Shown: positions 9,301-18,473 of the stretch, piece after piece
Numbering within the stretch: the first letter of the stretch is position 1
Layout of the letters: every line of letters begins with the position of its first letter
NCBI GenBank assembly: GCA_937915755.1
Contig: CALGGR010000265.1
Location: 1-33,560 of the forward strand
Length of the DNA stretch: 33,560 nucleotides
DNA from: an uncultured Fretibacterium sp.
GTDB taxonomy: Bacteria; Synergistota; Synergistia; Synergistales; Aminobacteriaceae
Reading direction: 5' to 3'
The notes under the pieces: generated by a model
The model's database searches: none
Told to the model about the DNA's origin: nothing
Seen by the model: the letters and a program-made list of their open reading frames with translations, nothing else
Made by a program: the position numbers and the translations under genes

Positions 9301-9997
9301 CCATAACCCTGACCGAGATTATTTTCGCCTTCCAGTTCACGCCCGCGACACCGAGAGCATTATTGCTGACTCCCGCTATAGTTCCTGCGCAGTGAGTCCC
9401 GTGTCCGTTCTCGTCATAATATGCTGAAGGGTCATAATCGCTGGCTGTGCTGCCGACAAAGTTCCGGCTGTACTTGTGCGAAAAGTTGTCCTTCAAGTCC
9501 GGGTGATTGTAGTCAACTCCAGAGTCAAGAACAATAACATACACGTCCTCAGAGCCAGTGCCGGATGTCCATGCTCCCGGCGCGTTGATGGCCTCCATTC
9601 CCCACAAGCGGTAATATTCCGGGTCATTGGGTACTTCTTTGACCTCGGGAAGGTTGAGCGTGTATATGTGGTTGAGCGAGGCGGCTATGACATTGGGATT
9701 GCTCCTGACTCTGCGCAATAGAGCGTTCTCGTCCTCAGTGTCAGAGTGTACAAGCATGAAAATCTTGTTGCCCGTGTCTGACAGAGCATCGAAAGTCTCA
9801 AGCACCCGGACATTGTGCGAGTCCTCGAAAGATTTTACGGCTGACAGGGATTTGATTCCTCCTGCGGTTTGCGCGGAACTGATGCTCATTCCTGAGTCAT
9901 TCCTGAGTACGACAATCACGTCCCCCGGCACTGCGTTTTGTGCTGATGCTGAAAACGCGAGGGACATGAAGAATAGTAGAGCGAGTAATTTCTTCAT
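6320..9997 (-). CDS. Large subtilisin-family (S8) surface protease with Ig-like repeats and Synerg-CTERM anchor
   Basis: 1225 aa. A signal peptide (1-20) is followed by an I9-type propeptide (about 22-115) and an S8 catalytic domain with Asp158 (VLDSGVDYNHPDL), His199 (NGHGTHCAG), oxyanion Asn308 (VAAGNEA) and Ser408 (SGTSMATPHV), so the catalytic set is complete. Residues about 475-1075 hold six Ig-like repeats of the He_PIG type (LPEGL...G.ISGTPKESG). A proline-rich linker of Pro-Val-Asn-Pro repeats and a pre-anchor beta module come next. The C-terminus, GSSSGGCNAG plus a hydrophobic segment and RKFSR, is the Synerg-CTERM sorting signal. A secreted, surface-sorted protease that degrades host or dietary protein is the natural reading. 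AGGAGG lies rather far (14 bases) before the ATG, and a good promoter lies at 10041-10070. Confidence 0.9.
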   Translation of the reverse strand: MKKLLALLFFMSLAFSASAQNAVPGDVIVVLRNDSGMSISSAQTAGGIKSLSAVKSFEDSHNVRVLETFDALSDTGNKIFMLVHSDTEDENALLRRVRSNPNVIAASLNHIYTLNLPEVKEVPNDPEYYRLWGMEAINAPGAWTSGTGSEDVYVIVLDSGVDYNHPDLKDNFSHKYSRNFVGSTASDYDPSAYYDENGHGTHCAGTIAGVSNNALGVAGVNWKAKIISVRVMGAGNGGAAADIIAGYNYIAGLLRDNPDLNIAAVNYSVGGFGATTPEEVIAGNDPLWLVLKTISDTDRVIISVAAGNEALDVGRPTPSSSFYNGSREWLKGFYEHPVSFLSVDNMVSVAAANQTLERASFSNYSQKYVDIAAPGHRIYSTLPVSLSQDKGYSVLPTVYPYGNKSGTSMATPHVTGAATLLRSIFPKATASQIKAALLGGANGDYLRDDGTSAHGLLDLRGAINFMAGIMSQDMPPVITDANIPGGGIGQRYKAEFYASGTQPITWTLDCDLPEGLVFDKNGRISGTPKESGAFSFTVTASNDYGSSSLVLALSIDKAVAPVLDRTTLSFDTIVADTQCITALMTSAGTWPMTWSLGSRDILSELKFHFEPSSGLFVIVPLKAGTYTLPVTVSNDAGSDSGMFTLRISEAKTPEIIYNDDTALTPAVLGRAYTSYYEVSTAAGTKTYSAKNSVSANGPRPISWDIQGLPKGLDFAVDDPDDNFTKSIIRISGKPEESGDFTLRVIASNAAGTSSRDIPFKVEDNKPVFVDGGILFSRNGLEAGTEFSYPVPVEGSAPITFTISGDLPEGTGIRYEDSTPILYGKPTKTGHYTFTITAENSRGKDKATFDFYVREPSAITTHVLPDAVVGVSYDAKISLRSDVPVVWAAVPDKSLDLTISPSGHLIGVPKYAGRYSVYVTATLSPDIGEGSDKTYYIIVRKAPAIMASALPAGKVGNVYTSTALSSDGTAPVVWSVSEGKLPNGLTLSQNGHLYGTPKESGPFVFTVKAQNKAGYDTKTFTLNIAGVSPVNPDSPDVRPVPVNPNVNPTPVTPNVKPESEHKTVVITGKPRDISSLTTVELASISSSGGMIAAILPEISTNNSAFYTPESIDCFANVEISADVPTGWTLVWNAFTHGKVDALSLNDADDDVLFTDSDGRITLTVPEDHIVNVSAWLDADTTYAPVISAVETREDIEGVGSSSGGCNAGLSILALALCAVIFRKFSR

Positions 9998-10040
9998 TGT
10001 GTGAGAAAAAACCTCCTGATGTTAGATTTCATTAGGAGAA

Positions 10041-10070
10041 ATTATACAGCTTCAAGGGTGTCATTCTCAA
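10041..10070 (-). promoter_or_regulatory. Sigma-70-type promoter for the subtilase gene
   Basis: On the minus strand a TTGAGA -35 box (10065-10070) and a perfect TATAAT -10 box (10041-10046) are spaced 18 bases apart, about 45 bases upstream of the subtilase start. Only sequence matching supports it. Confidence 0.6.
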
Positions 10071-10186
10071 TGCAGATATTTATACTCGGTCTGCCTCATA
10101 ACTTACCTTCAGGGCTTTCCTGCGTACTGCTGCCATAAGTAACTTCAAGTGTGGTAATATATTCTTATCATAGCAAAAAGGAAGCG

Positions 10187-11068
10187 ATGAATACGCCTAA
10201 GACGGCTAAACCGATAAAAAATAAAGATTGGGAGACTGCATCATTTGCGGCCTTGATGTTTTCGATCAGAGACTACAGGGACAGGCTCACGGAAACTCAT
10301 GGTGTCAAGCTCAATTCAAGAAGCAGGGAAATCGATGTGCGTATCATTCAGTCAACCAACACAACCCGCATCAACCATGCAATCGCCTACTTCTTCGAGA
10401 GGCATAATCTAATAGAGCTTAAGAACCCAAAAGAACAGCTTAACATTGATGTCTTCTGGAAGGGAATCAGCTATGCAGCTCAGTACAAGAGCAGCGGTTA
10501 TGATGACACAACGAAGGAAACCGGTGTGAACATCAAGCCTATGAGTGATATTACCCTGACGTTCCTTCGCATCACAAAGCCTGAGAAGCTGCTCGACTAT
10601 CTGGAAACTCATGGATTCTCTTTGTCCCAGAAGTTCGCCGGAGTCTATTACGTTTCTGGGATTGCAGAGCTGAAGATTCAGATTGTTGTAGGCTCGGAAT
10701 TGGAAGGCGACGAGTTTGTTCCCCTGAGAGTTCAGAAAGAGAATGCTTCTGAAGATGACATCAGGAAATTCATAGCGATGTGCGGAGATTTAAGGGAACA
10801 GGCTGAGAAGGATATGGCTCACACCATAATGCAGATCAGTAATTCAAACAACAAGGAACTTTATGACAAAATTATGGAGGAGAAAAATATGACCCTGGCA
10901 ATTGACAAATTCATAGCAGCTAGACTCGCGGCAAAAGCTGAGGAGAGTAGAGCAGAGGGACGCGCTGAAGGGCGGAATGAAGGTCGTGCCGAATTTCTGT
11001 CGAGACTTCAATCAAGCGGTATGCTCACATCGGAGCAAATAGCCACAATTCAGAACTGGCGGTTTTAA
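10187..11068 (+). CDS. PD-(D/E)XK nuclease-like protein of the Rpn/transposase-like group
   Basis: 293 aa from the ATG at 10187, chosen over an in-frame GTG at 10151 because AAAGGAAG lies just before it. The N-terminal half carries an acidic residue in SREIDVRI, then IELKNPKEQL, which fits the (D/E)xK catalytic core of restriction-like nucleases. The C-terminus has the repeated EGRAEGRNEGRAE stretch seen in many Rpn-family and related recombination-promoting nucleases, preceded by a helical region. Such proteins occur in multiple degenerate copies in gut bacteria, and another fragment is visible at 19524-19705. A role in DNA cleavage or intragenomic recombination is inferred from the family. 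A hairpin at 11109-11135 likely ends its transcript. Confidence 0.6.
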   Translation: MNTPKTAKPIKNKDWETASFAALMFSIRDYRDRLTETHGVKLNSRSREIDVRIIQSTNTTRINHAIAYFFERHNLIELKNPKEQLNIDVFWKGISYAAQYKSSGYDDTTKETGVNIKPMSDITLTFLRITKPEKLLDYLETHGFSLSQKFAGVYYVSGIAELKIQIVVGSELEGDEFVPLRVQKENASEDDIRKFIAMCGDLREQAEKDMAHTIMQISNSNNKELYDKIMEEKNMTLAIDKFIAARLAAKAEESRAEGRAEGRNEGRAEFLSRLQSSGMLTSEQIATIQNWRF

Positions 11069-11108
11069 GATACATATCTTCTAGTCATCTCAGAATGCTC
11101 ACAATTAT

Positions 11109-11147
11109 GCTGACGTACTTCGTTATTGCGTCAGCGTTGTTTTCTTT
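11109..11147 (+). terminator. Rho-independent terminator after the nuclease-like gene
   Basis: GCTGACG (11109-11115) and CGTCAGC (11129-11135) form a perfect 7-bp stem with a 13-base loop, followed by a T-rich stretch to about 11147. It lies 40 bases past the nuclease stop. Confidence 0.65.
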
Positions 11148-11214
11148 ACATTCTGAGCCGGGCAACATGAACTATCCCAACTCATACCGATTCCTAAAAT
11201 TTGCGTCCAACGTG

Positions 11215-11220
11215 TATAAT
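11215..11220 (+). promoter_or_regulatory. Likely -10 box of the large FG-GAP protein gene
   Basis: A perfect TATAAT at 11215-11220 lies 32 bases before the ATG at 11253. No convincing -35 box at 16-18 bases is seen, so the promoter may be weak or activator dependent. Between it and the start, CACT...AGTG flanks a GGAG ribosome site, so a small hairpin could present the site in its loop. Confidence 0.45.
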
Positions 11221-11252
11221 ACAGAAAATTTAATCACTATGGAGTGATGAGA

Positions 11253-14200
11253 ATGAACAGAAAGTCTTTACGCGCTCTCGCCGCAACCATTCTGGTATTC
11301 ATGTCGATACCAGCCGGCGCGACGATTCTCGTACCGGGCAGAAATGGAGATCTTCCGCTCAGTCAAATTCCCGACTTAATCCAGCACGTTACCGGAATGG
11401 GGGGGGGCACTACGATTAGGTAAGCAGTCCCTCATGGTTGTGAGTGAGCAACGAAACGGCTCCTCCATCTCGGTAAATCCCTGCCTCCTCACGTTCTTCA
11501 ACGATCTCAGCGTTGGCATGGTAACAAACTTTTCCGTCCCAGACACATCGACCACGACAATGGACAAAGCAAGCTGGCTCACAGTGCCCGGTCTTCACCC
11601 TGCCGCCCTCTCAACAACCTTTGTGGGGAAAGGCGACATCGCTGGAGGAAAGCGAGTTACCCGCGTTGAATCCCCAGCGTCCGGCACGACATACAACATC
11701 CTCTCCGAGAAGACCGAGACAACCTCGAACGAGTACAAGTTCAACATCTCCTTCCCTAAGGACACCGCAATGTCGAACCGCCCGGTCATCGCCAGAGCCG
11801 CAGGAATCACCGTCAACGGCTTTAACGGCGAACTCGTGGCTGAGGCAACCAGCTCAGGCAATACACTTTCCCTCGCCTTCACGTCCGTAACTAAGGACAA
11901 CAGCGGAAACCCCGTAACTGCCCGCGTGAACAGTCTGGCATGGAGCGGAACTTTCACGGCCTCCAAAATCGGCGGAAAGGACTACCTGCCCGCTTCAATC
12001 GCTGTCGGAGACCTGAACAATGACGGCTACGCCAACGAGGTCGCTCTCATAACTGAGGACGTGAACGGCGTTTACCTGAGCATCTTCAGGATTTCCTACG
12101 CCAAAGGAGCGTTCTCAAGGACCGCCTATGTCAACAATACGAAACTCCATACCCACACAAAACGCATGGAGCTTCGAAGGGGCAACCGTCATGGCCTATG
12201 GGGCGCGCCGTCAGTGGCGGCGGTGGCGGCGGACTTCGACAACGACGGAAAGGGCGATGAGCTTGTCGTGCTATATCTGGAAGCCATTGATTACTCTTCG
12301 AGAGCGGAAGAACTCGCTCCGGACAGCATACTCGGCTTCCCCGTCGGTGTAACCTATGACTGGGACGGAGAGAAGCTCTCAAGCAAAACGGCATCGATGG
12401 ACGCGCGCAATTCTTATGCTATATCTGAGGCTTTCGAGGGCTGCCTTGACGTTAAGGCTGTTGCCGCTGACCTGAACGGGGACGGCCAAAAGTCCCTAGT
12501 GCTCATGATGCCGGAATTCTTCGTGAGCGACGGTACTATTTCTACCATGATTAACGTTTGGAGCTGGAGGAACGGGGTTTTTAAGTTAGAAGAAGGTAAG
12601 AATGACTTCATAAGTGTTGCCTCCTCCTCCCTGAATTTGGGGCTAGACGCGAACGGGCGGCCTATATCCCGTTTCTCGGATCGCCCCGTGTTCACCAGAG
12701 ATTTCGCGATCGTTGCCGGGCCGTTTACGGGCAGAATAGGAGACGCCGTAACCTGCGACGACCTCGTCATTCTGCATCTGACCAACAAAGAGAGCGATAA
12801 GCTGAACAATGCCTCCCGGCATGAAGTCATAATGCTGTACAATCTTCACAATGCGAACTCCACAGGCTCTGAGCCTGACTATGAGTTCGACACCAAGACA
12901 TTGTTGTACGATGACTTGAAAGACATATGGAATGACGAGACGAAACTCTACGGCCTTGCGGCGGCGGACTATGCCAGCGAGGGAGTAATGCTTGCGGACG
13001 CTCAAAGCATCGTTGACAGCGAGAACCGCAGCTACTTGGCTATACTTCAGGCTCCTCCCTACCATGTTGACACATTGACGGCGGACGGCTCGGCTCGTCA
13101 GGCGGCTCCCACGAACTTCAACTACCGTCCAGGCTCGAAAGTCGAGTACAGCCACGAAAGCAGCACATCGGAGAGCAAGAGCGTTGAGTTCAAGACCTCC
13201 AGCTCTGTGGAAACCCTCTTCTCCGCGTCGAACCCTAAGGAAGTGGAGGAAACCATTTCCGGGCTGAGGGGCGCGCTGAGTCTTGTGGACGGCATATCCT
13301 CAACGGTCGGGCAGGGGTTTGATATAGCCGGTGAGATTACGGACATGATCGGCGTTGGCGGCGACACCCTCAAGAAAGCCACAGAGCTTAACGCGAAAGT
13401 GGGCAAGACGACGGGAACTCTGGGAGGCATTCTCACAAAGCTGACCGACAGCGTTACCAAGACCACCACCGGAACGAACACCAACGCTTCAGCCACAGAC
13501 ATAACGATGGCAACATCCGCGTCGAACGAGGACGTTCTGCACTTCACGGACGCTAAACGCTACATCTGGCGTTACAAGATTCTGACGAAGCCTGCTCCAA
13601 CGTGGCTAAAGGGTCAGCCTAAAGGCGGCGAGAGATACAGCGGAACGGCGGCGGACGACTACGAGAACTTCATCACCTTCACAATCTGCGACCCGTTGAG
13701 TACCCCCAAGACAATCTTCGGAATGGCAGATTCCCGTTACCAGCCCTTCCATGAGCCTGGCAACCTTTTCTCTTATCCCGGCGCACTTGAGCAGCTTCCG
13801 GGATACGCGAATCGCAGGCCGCTCACTGAGGCTGATAACTGGGGAGGCCCTGAGTATTCAAAGACGATGAAGTTCACGAAATCGACAGGCGAGAACAAGA
13901 CAACGACTGAGGAAGTCAAAGTTGGATTCATAACCAGCGCAATTTCAATGCTGTCCCGTCTCCTTGACTCTCCAACGAAGGTGAACATTCCAGAGGCCGC
14001 CGACCCCGAAACCTTCACCCGCAACGTAAGCACAACGGAAGCCTTGAACGTAACCCTTCCTTACGTTGACTTGGGCGCGAGATTCAACGCCGCGTTCGAG
14101 GGCTACCTTGATACCAGCGGGGCAACGACAATGGCTTTTGCCGTTACTGATTTCGACATGTATGACGCTGTATGGTCGTCGAACAGCCTTTACCGCAAGC

Positions 14201-15633
14201 AGCCTGATCCGTCCCTCGTTCTTCCTTACAAGTTCGTGTATCGTTCAGGCAGCCAGACATTCGAGGGTAACAAGGACGACAACAAGGCGTACCAGATGAA
14301 GGGCGTTCGTTTCTCCTGCGTTGAGGACAGCTCGAACCCCATAGCGAGCAGCAATCTCCTCGTGAAAGGTCTGAAGTACCGGATTGAGGTCCCTGTTTAC
14401 AACGCCAGTTTCGTGAACGCCGGTAAGGTAACTGTACGTCTGTCCTACGCGACCAGCAACAGCTACAACGCTAAGAAGACGAAAATCGCGGACACTACGG
14501 TAACGCTTTACGGCCATAGCAACGGAGTGAGCCGGGCGTGGGCGACATTTGACTGGACGCCGGGCCTGAAAGTGGCGAGCGGGAACTATTACCTGTTCGC
14601 TGAAATCGACCCCAGCAACGCCATCTCAAACGAGATTCACGAGAGCCGGAAAAACTCGAAAGGGGCTATAGCGGACTACGGCGGGAACAACCTTGGGTAT
14701 TTCCCGTTCAGCCTTGCCGGTGCAGCGGACAAAGCCTACGCTGGGAAGAAGCAGACGAATAAGCAGGCAACCGCGAAGACTAGCTCGATGACTGCGAAGT
14801 TCAGCGCGGCGGCGGTCGAATCCTACGCTGGGAATATGCAGATGACCGCGAAGGTTAGCTCAGCGGCGGACGAGGAGGAAGAGGACGGCTTCCCCGAGAA
14901 CTTCCCTCTCGTTGAGCCTACAATGTTCATCGCCATGCCGTTTGAAGATGACGCAATATCGATTCGGGTAACACTGAACGGTGAGGAGACCTTCAAGGGC
15001 TTCTACGACCGCTATCTTGCGAGTGCGGACGAAGGCGAATCTATCCCCATTACCGCTGAGTTTACGTGCGAGGGCATCAGCGTGGACGTTGTTCCGAACG
15101 TATCACTGGAAGGATACTCCCTGAATTTCAGCAATATTCTGGAGAGTATTGCGTACATGCTCGAAAGGCAGAAGAACGGCGAGGAGATTTCCGAAGAGGA
15201 ATTGGCGGAGGCGCGGGAGAAGTCAGCCAACTTCATTGCCTTTGAAGACGTTACACTGTTCCCAGGTCAGAATCATGAGGTCTATCTGACGTTGAGCGAG
15301 AAGGACATCGCCAATATACGCAGCAGCTATCTTGATTTGGGACTCGCGGGCATGATCTTCGTCATTAACGTGCCGGAGGAAGCTGTTGCCAGTACGCCTG
15401 ACGCGGACAGCGAAAGTGAACCCGGCAGTGAAAGTCAGCCCGGCGGTGAAAGTGAGCCCAGCAACGAAAGTGAACCCGGCGGTGAAAGTGAACCCAGCAA
15501 CGAAAGTGAACCCGGCGGTGAAAGTGAACCCATCGGTGTAGGCGCATCGTCCGGCGGCTGCGATGCGGGAGTGTTCGGCGTTCTTGGGGCGGAGGCTGCG
15601 CTGTTGATGTTGACGCTGAAACGGAGAAACTAA
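11253..15633 (+). CDS. Giant FG-GAP/VCBS-type surface protein with Synerg-CTERM; split by a 9-G tract
   Basis: The ATG at 11253 opens a signal peptide (MNRKSLRALAATILVFMSIPAGA) but the frame stops at 11423. The frame used from about 11400 to 15633 (1399 aa even from its first ATG at 11434) is one base out of register. A run of nine G at 11399-11407 lies at the join; eight or eleven G would give one 1459-aa protein reading GMGGALRLGKQSLMVV. The body has Ca-binding FG-GAP/VCBS motifs (GDLNNDGYANE, ADFDNDGKGDE, ADLNGDGQKS), a CARDB-like adhesive domain near residues 1000-1090 (YRIEVPVYNASFVNAGKVTVRLSY), an acidic Ser-Glu-Pro repeat stalk, and a Synerg-CTERM end (SSGGCDAG, hydrophobic stretch, KRRN). 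Exported surface binding or adhesion is inferred. The split may be phase variation, a mutation, or a read error. Confidence 0.78.
11399..11407 (+). repeat. Homopolymeric G9 tract, candidate phase-variation switch
   Basis: Nine consecutive G residues lie inside the coding region, 147 bases after the start codon. A change of one base shifts the 1459-aa reading frame on or off. This copy is in the off register. Confidence 0.75.
15403..15530 (+). repeat. In-frame tandem repeat coding the Ser-Glu-Pro stalk
   Basis: Imperfect 18-base units alternate to encode Gly-Gly-Glu-Ser-Glu-Pro and Ser-Asn-Glu-Ser-Glu-Pro, making an acidic proline-containing spacer directly before the Synerg-CTERM. Near-identical copies at the DNA level suggest recent expansion, so the length may vary between strains. 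Confidence 0.8.
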
Positions 15634-15665
15634 GAGACCAAACTGAGCGATCGGCAGAATAATAT

Positions 15666-15700
15666 GGGGGAGCTGCTTCGGTCGCTCTCCCGATTTTTTT
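15666..15700 (+). terminator. Strong rho-independent terminator after the FG-GAP protein gene
   Basis: GGGGGAGC (15666-15673) pairs over 8 bp with GCTCTCCC (15684-15691), with one G-T wobble and a 10-base loop, followed by seven T (15694-15700). It ends the surface-protein transcript before the ABC operon. Confidence 0.85.
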
Positions 15701-15714
15701 GTCGCGTATTTTGT

Positions 15715-15722
15715 GCTATAGT
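15715..15722 (+). promoter_or_regulatory. Possible extended -10 promoter for the first ABC operon
   Basis: GCTATAGT preceded by T gives a TGcTATAGT extended -10 about 35 bases before the binding-protein start. No clear -35 is visible because the terminator T run lies there. No recognisable Fur box or other operator was found. Confidence 0.35.
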
Positions 15723-15756
15723 AATATCATACTTTCATATAGGAGGTTTTCAGTAA

Positions 15757-16770
15757 ATGAAGAGATTTACAGTCTTCTTAATCGCGTTAGTCATTCTGTC
15801 CTCTCTCTCATGCACGGCAGGTGCTTCGGAAAAGCCCAAAATCACAATCTACACCTCGATGTATGAGGACATCATTGAGGCGATGACTGGGGTTTTACGC
15901 GAAAAGTTCCCGGATTACAACATAGAGTTCTTCTACGGCGGAACAGGTACGCTTCAGGCCAAGATTGCTGCTGAACGCGACACCAAAAAGCTCGGCTGCG
16001 ACATGCTCATGGTGGCTGACCCTTCATATGCTCTTGAACTCAAAGCTCAGGGTCTGTTACATGCTTACGTCTCAAAAGAGGCCGGCAACATCGCCCTCGA
16101 ATACGACCCTGAAGGCTACTGGTATCCGGTCAGAAACCTCAACATGATTCTTGCCTACAACCCTGAAAAATTCAGGAAAGAGGATCTGCCGCAGTCGTTC
16201 AAAGATTTTGCCTACGATGAAAGCATGAACGGCGTAATCTCAATGCCCAACCCTTTGACCGCAGGAACAGCACTTGTCGCAATTTCGGCACTCAAAGACA
16301 AATACGGCTATGAGTATTTCGACAGGCTCAAGGCAAATCATGTCATGGTCGAGTCAGGCTCAGTTGCTCTCACAAAACTTGAGACTGGTGAATGCAAAAT
16401 CATCATGATTCTTGAGGAGTCAGTCCTCAAAAAGCGTGAGGAAGAAGACAGTGAGCTTGCCGTGATTTATCCCGCTGACGGCGTAATATGCGTACCGTCC
16501 CCGATAATGACCATTACAGATGAATGGAGCGCGCACGGAAACTCAAAGATCTGCGAGGAGCTTACGGACTGGTTCCTTTCTCCGGAAGGTCAGGGCTACA
16601 TTGTCAAAGGCTGGATGCACTCAGTTCTGAAGAATCCTCCGGCAGTTCCCTACGATTCAATACCAACGGCTGAGATATTCAAAAGCGCGATGCCCGTTGA
16701 CTGGGAACGCTGCCTGAATGAGCGCTCGGAACTCCGCACAAATTTTGAAGAACGTGTAAAGACCAGATAA
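15757..16770 (+). CDS. ABC importer periplasmic binding protein, iron(III)/AfuA-like family
   Basis: 337 aa with a cleavable signal peptide (MKRFTVFLIALVILSSLSCTAGA). The mature start, PKITIYTSMYEDIIEAMTGVLREKFP, and the segments FFYGGTGTLQAKIAAE and CDMLMVADPSYALELKAQGLL are typical of family-1 binding proteins related to FbpA/AfuA, which deliver ferric iron, phosphonates, sugar phosphates or similar anions. The ligand cannot be settled by reading; a Tyr-Tyr iron pair like that of FbpA is not obvious. AGGAGG lies 11 bases upstream. It is the first gene of a three-gene operon with its permease (12-base gap) and ATPase. Confidence 0.8.
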   Translation: MKRFTVFLIALVILSSLSCTAGASEKPKITIYTSMYEDIIEAMTGVLREKFPDYNIEFFYGGTGTLQAKIAAERDTKKLGCDMLMVADPSYALELKAQGLLHAYVSKEAGNIALEYDPEGYWYPVRNLNMILAYNPEKFRKEDLPQSFKDFAYDESMNGVISMPNPLTAGTALVAISALKDKYGYEYFDRLKANHVMVESGSVALTKLETGECKIIMILEESVLKKREEEDSELAVIYPADGVICVPSPIMTITDEWSAHGNSKICEELTDWFLSPEGQGYIVKGWMHSVLKNPPAVPYDSIPTAEIFKSAMPVDWERCLNERSELRTNFEERVKTR

Positions 16771-16782
16771 GCATAAGCTCAA

Positions 16783-18456
16783 ATGGGAAAGTTTCGTTTT
16801 GACGTAAAAGTGGCGTTGATTTCGGCCATTGTGTTGTTCCTTCTGGTGTTCAACGTCTTCCCGATGTGCTATTTGATTTTCCGCTCCTTTTTCGTTGACA
16901 GCGGCTTCACTCTGAGTGCATTTAAGAGAATTTACACATATCCTCTTAACTGGAACGCCCTGCGAAATACTCTCGTTACTGCGGGGCTTTCGATGGTGTT
17001 CGGAGTGATGATTGCTTTCCCATTAGCTTGGCTTGTCGGACGAACGGACATGTACGGCCGGCATTTCTTCAGGACGCTTTTCGTAATGACGTACATGGTT
17101 CCTCCGTATGTTGGTGCTATGGCGTGGCTGAGGCTGTTAAATCCGCGAGTTGGCACTTTGAATGTGTTAATCGCAAATATTTTCGGCCTCTCAGAAAATC
17201 CCTTCAACATTTACACTATAGGCGGACTTGTCTGGGTTCTTACGACGTTCTATTATCCTTACGCATTCATAACAATATCCAGAGCGATGGAGAAAATGGA
17301 TCCTTCGCTTGAGGAAGCCTCGAAAATTTCCGGCGCATCTCCGCTGAAAACTGTAATGACTGTAACATTCCCGATTATGCTTCCCTCAATCGTTGCTGCG
17401 GGGCTTTTAGTGTTTGTATCGGCGGCTTCATGTTACGGGATACCTTCAATAATCGGCGCACCCGGACAAATCGACACCGTAACCACGAGGATTATTGATT
17501 ACGTTTATGTTGGTTCGTCGGAAGGACTCACGGACGCAACCGCGTTGGCTGTGTCATTGATGGTAATCGCTAATCTTGTGCTTTACGTTTCAAATTTCGT
17601 TTGCGGAAAGAAGCAGTATATAACAGTCTCAGGAAAATCTACCCGCCCGAATATCGTGGAGCTTGGCAGATGGAGATTGCCCGTAACAATTCTGGTTGCC
17701 GCGTTCGCATTGATAGTCGTAATAATTCCTTTTGCGACAGTTGCGATGACATCATTCACGAAAAATCTCGGCAAACCTCTTTCAAGCGCGAACTTCACAA
17801 CACGTTACTGGAACATTCTTTTCACGAGGAAAGCTATTCTCGACACAGCTAAAAACAGTCTCATATCGGCCTCAGCGGCGGCAACTGCTGGAACAGTTAT
17901 CTCGTGCGTGATGGCCTGGCTCTTAACGAGAACGAAAGCAGGGGGGCGGCAAATCCCGGATTTCTTAATCACTCTCGGAAGCGGGACACCCAGCGTTGTA
18001 ATCGCTCTTGCGCTGATAACTACAATGTCGGGACGTTTCGGAATAAATATCTATAACACGCTAGCGATTATGATAGTTGCTTATATCGTGAAATATCTGT
18101 TGATGGGAATGCGTACAATCGTATCAGCAATGAGCCAGATCCACCCGTCGCTTGAGGAAGCATCATTGATTTCCGGCGCTGAATGGCATCGCAGTTTTAA
18201 GGACATAACTTTGCCATTGATAGCTCCTTCAGTTGTGGCGGGGTGGTTCTTAATTTTCATGCCGAGCTTCTATGAGCTTACAATGTCGACCCTGTTATAT
18301 TCGACTGATACAAAGACGATAGGCTACGAGCTTTTCACGTACCAGACCTATCACAGCCAGCAGACAGCTTCGGCAATAGCGACGGGAATCCTGATAATGG
18401 TTGTTGCTGTGAACTGGCTCTTGAACAAGCTGACGAAAGGTGAATTTTCCATTTAA
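16783..18456 (+). CDS. Fused ABC permease, FbpB-type (two membrane domains)
   Basis: 557 aa, hydrophobic throughout, with about twelve membrane helices. It contains two BPD-transp-1 domains in one chain, each with its EAA loop for docking the ATPase: LEEASKISGASPLKTVMTVTFPI (about 167-190) and LEEASLISGAEWHRSFKDITLPL (about 460-482). Fused double permeases are usual in the iron(III)/2-aminoethylphosphonate subgroup. It would form the channel for the solute brought by the binding protein. The ribosome site is weak, and the start lies 12 bases after the binding-protein stop, which suggests coupled expression. Confidence 0.87.
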   Translation: MGKFRFDVKVALISAIVLFLLVFNVFPMCYLIFRSFFVDSGFTLSAFKRIYTYPLNWNALRNTLVTAGLSMVFGVMIAFPLAWLVGRTDMYGRHFFRTLFVMTYMVPPYVGAMAWLRLLNPRVGTLNVLIANIFGLSENPFNIYTIGGLVWVLTTFYYPYAFITISRAMEKMDPSLEEASKISGASPLKTVMTVTFPIMLPSIVAAGLLVFVSAASCYGIPSIIGAPGQIDTVTTRIIDYVYVGSSEGLTDATALAVSLMVIANLVLYVSNFVCGKKQYITVSGKSTRPNIVELGRWRLPVTILVAAFALIVVIIPFATVAMTSFTKNLGKPLSSANFTTRYWNILFTRKAILDTAKNSLISASAAATAGTVISCVMAWLLTRTKAGGRQIPDFLITLGSGTPSVVIALALITTMSGRFGINIYNTLAIMIVAYIVKYLLMGMRTIVSAMSQIHPSLEEASLISGAEWHRSFKDITLPLIAPSVVAGWFLIFMPSFYELTMSTLLYSTDTKTIGYELFTYQTYHSQQTASAIATGILIMVVAVNWLLNKLTKGEFSI

Positions 18457-18473
18457 CGCAGGAGTGGTTTAAC

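Noticed and set aside
12131..14517. Several long minus-strand frames opposite the FG-GAP protein gene
   Set aside because: They lie in GC-rich DNA where antisense frames are expected, have no starts with ribosome sites and no domain patterns.
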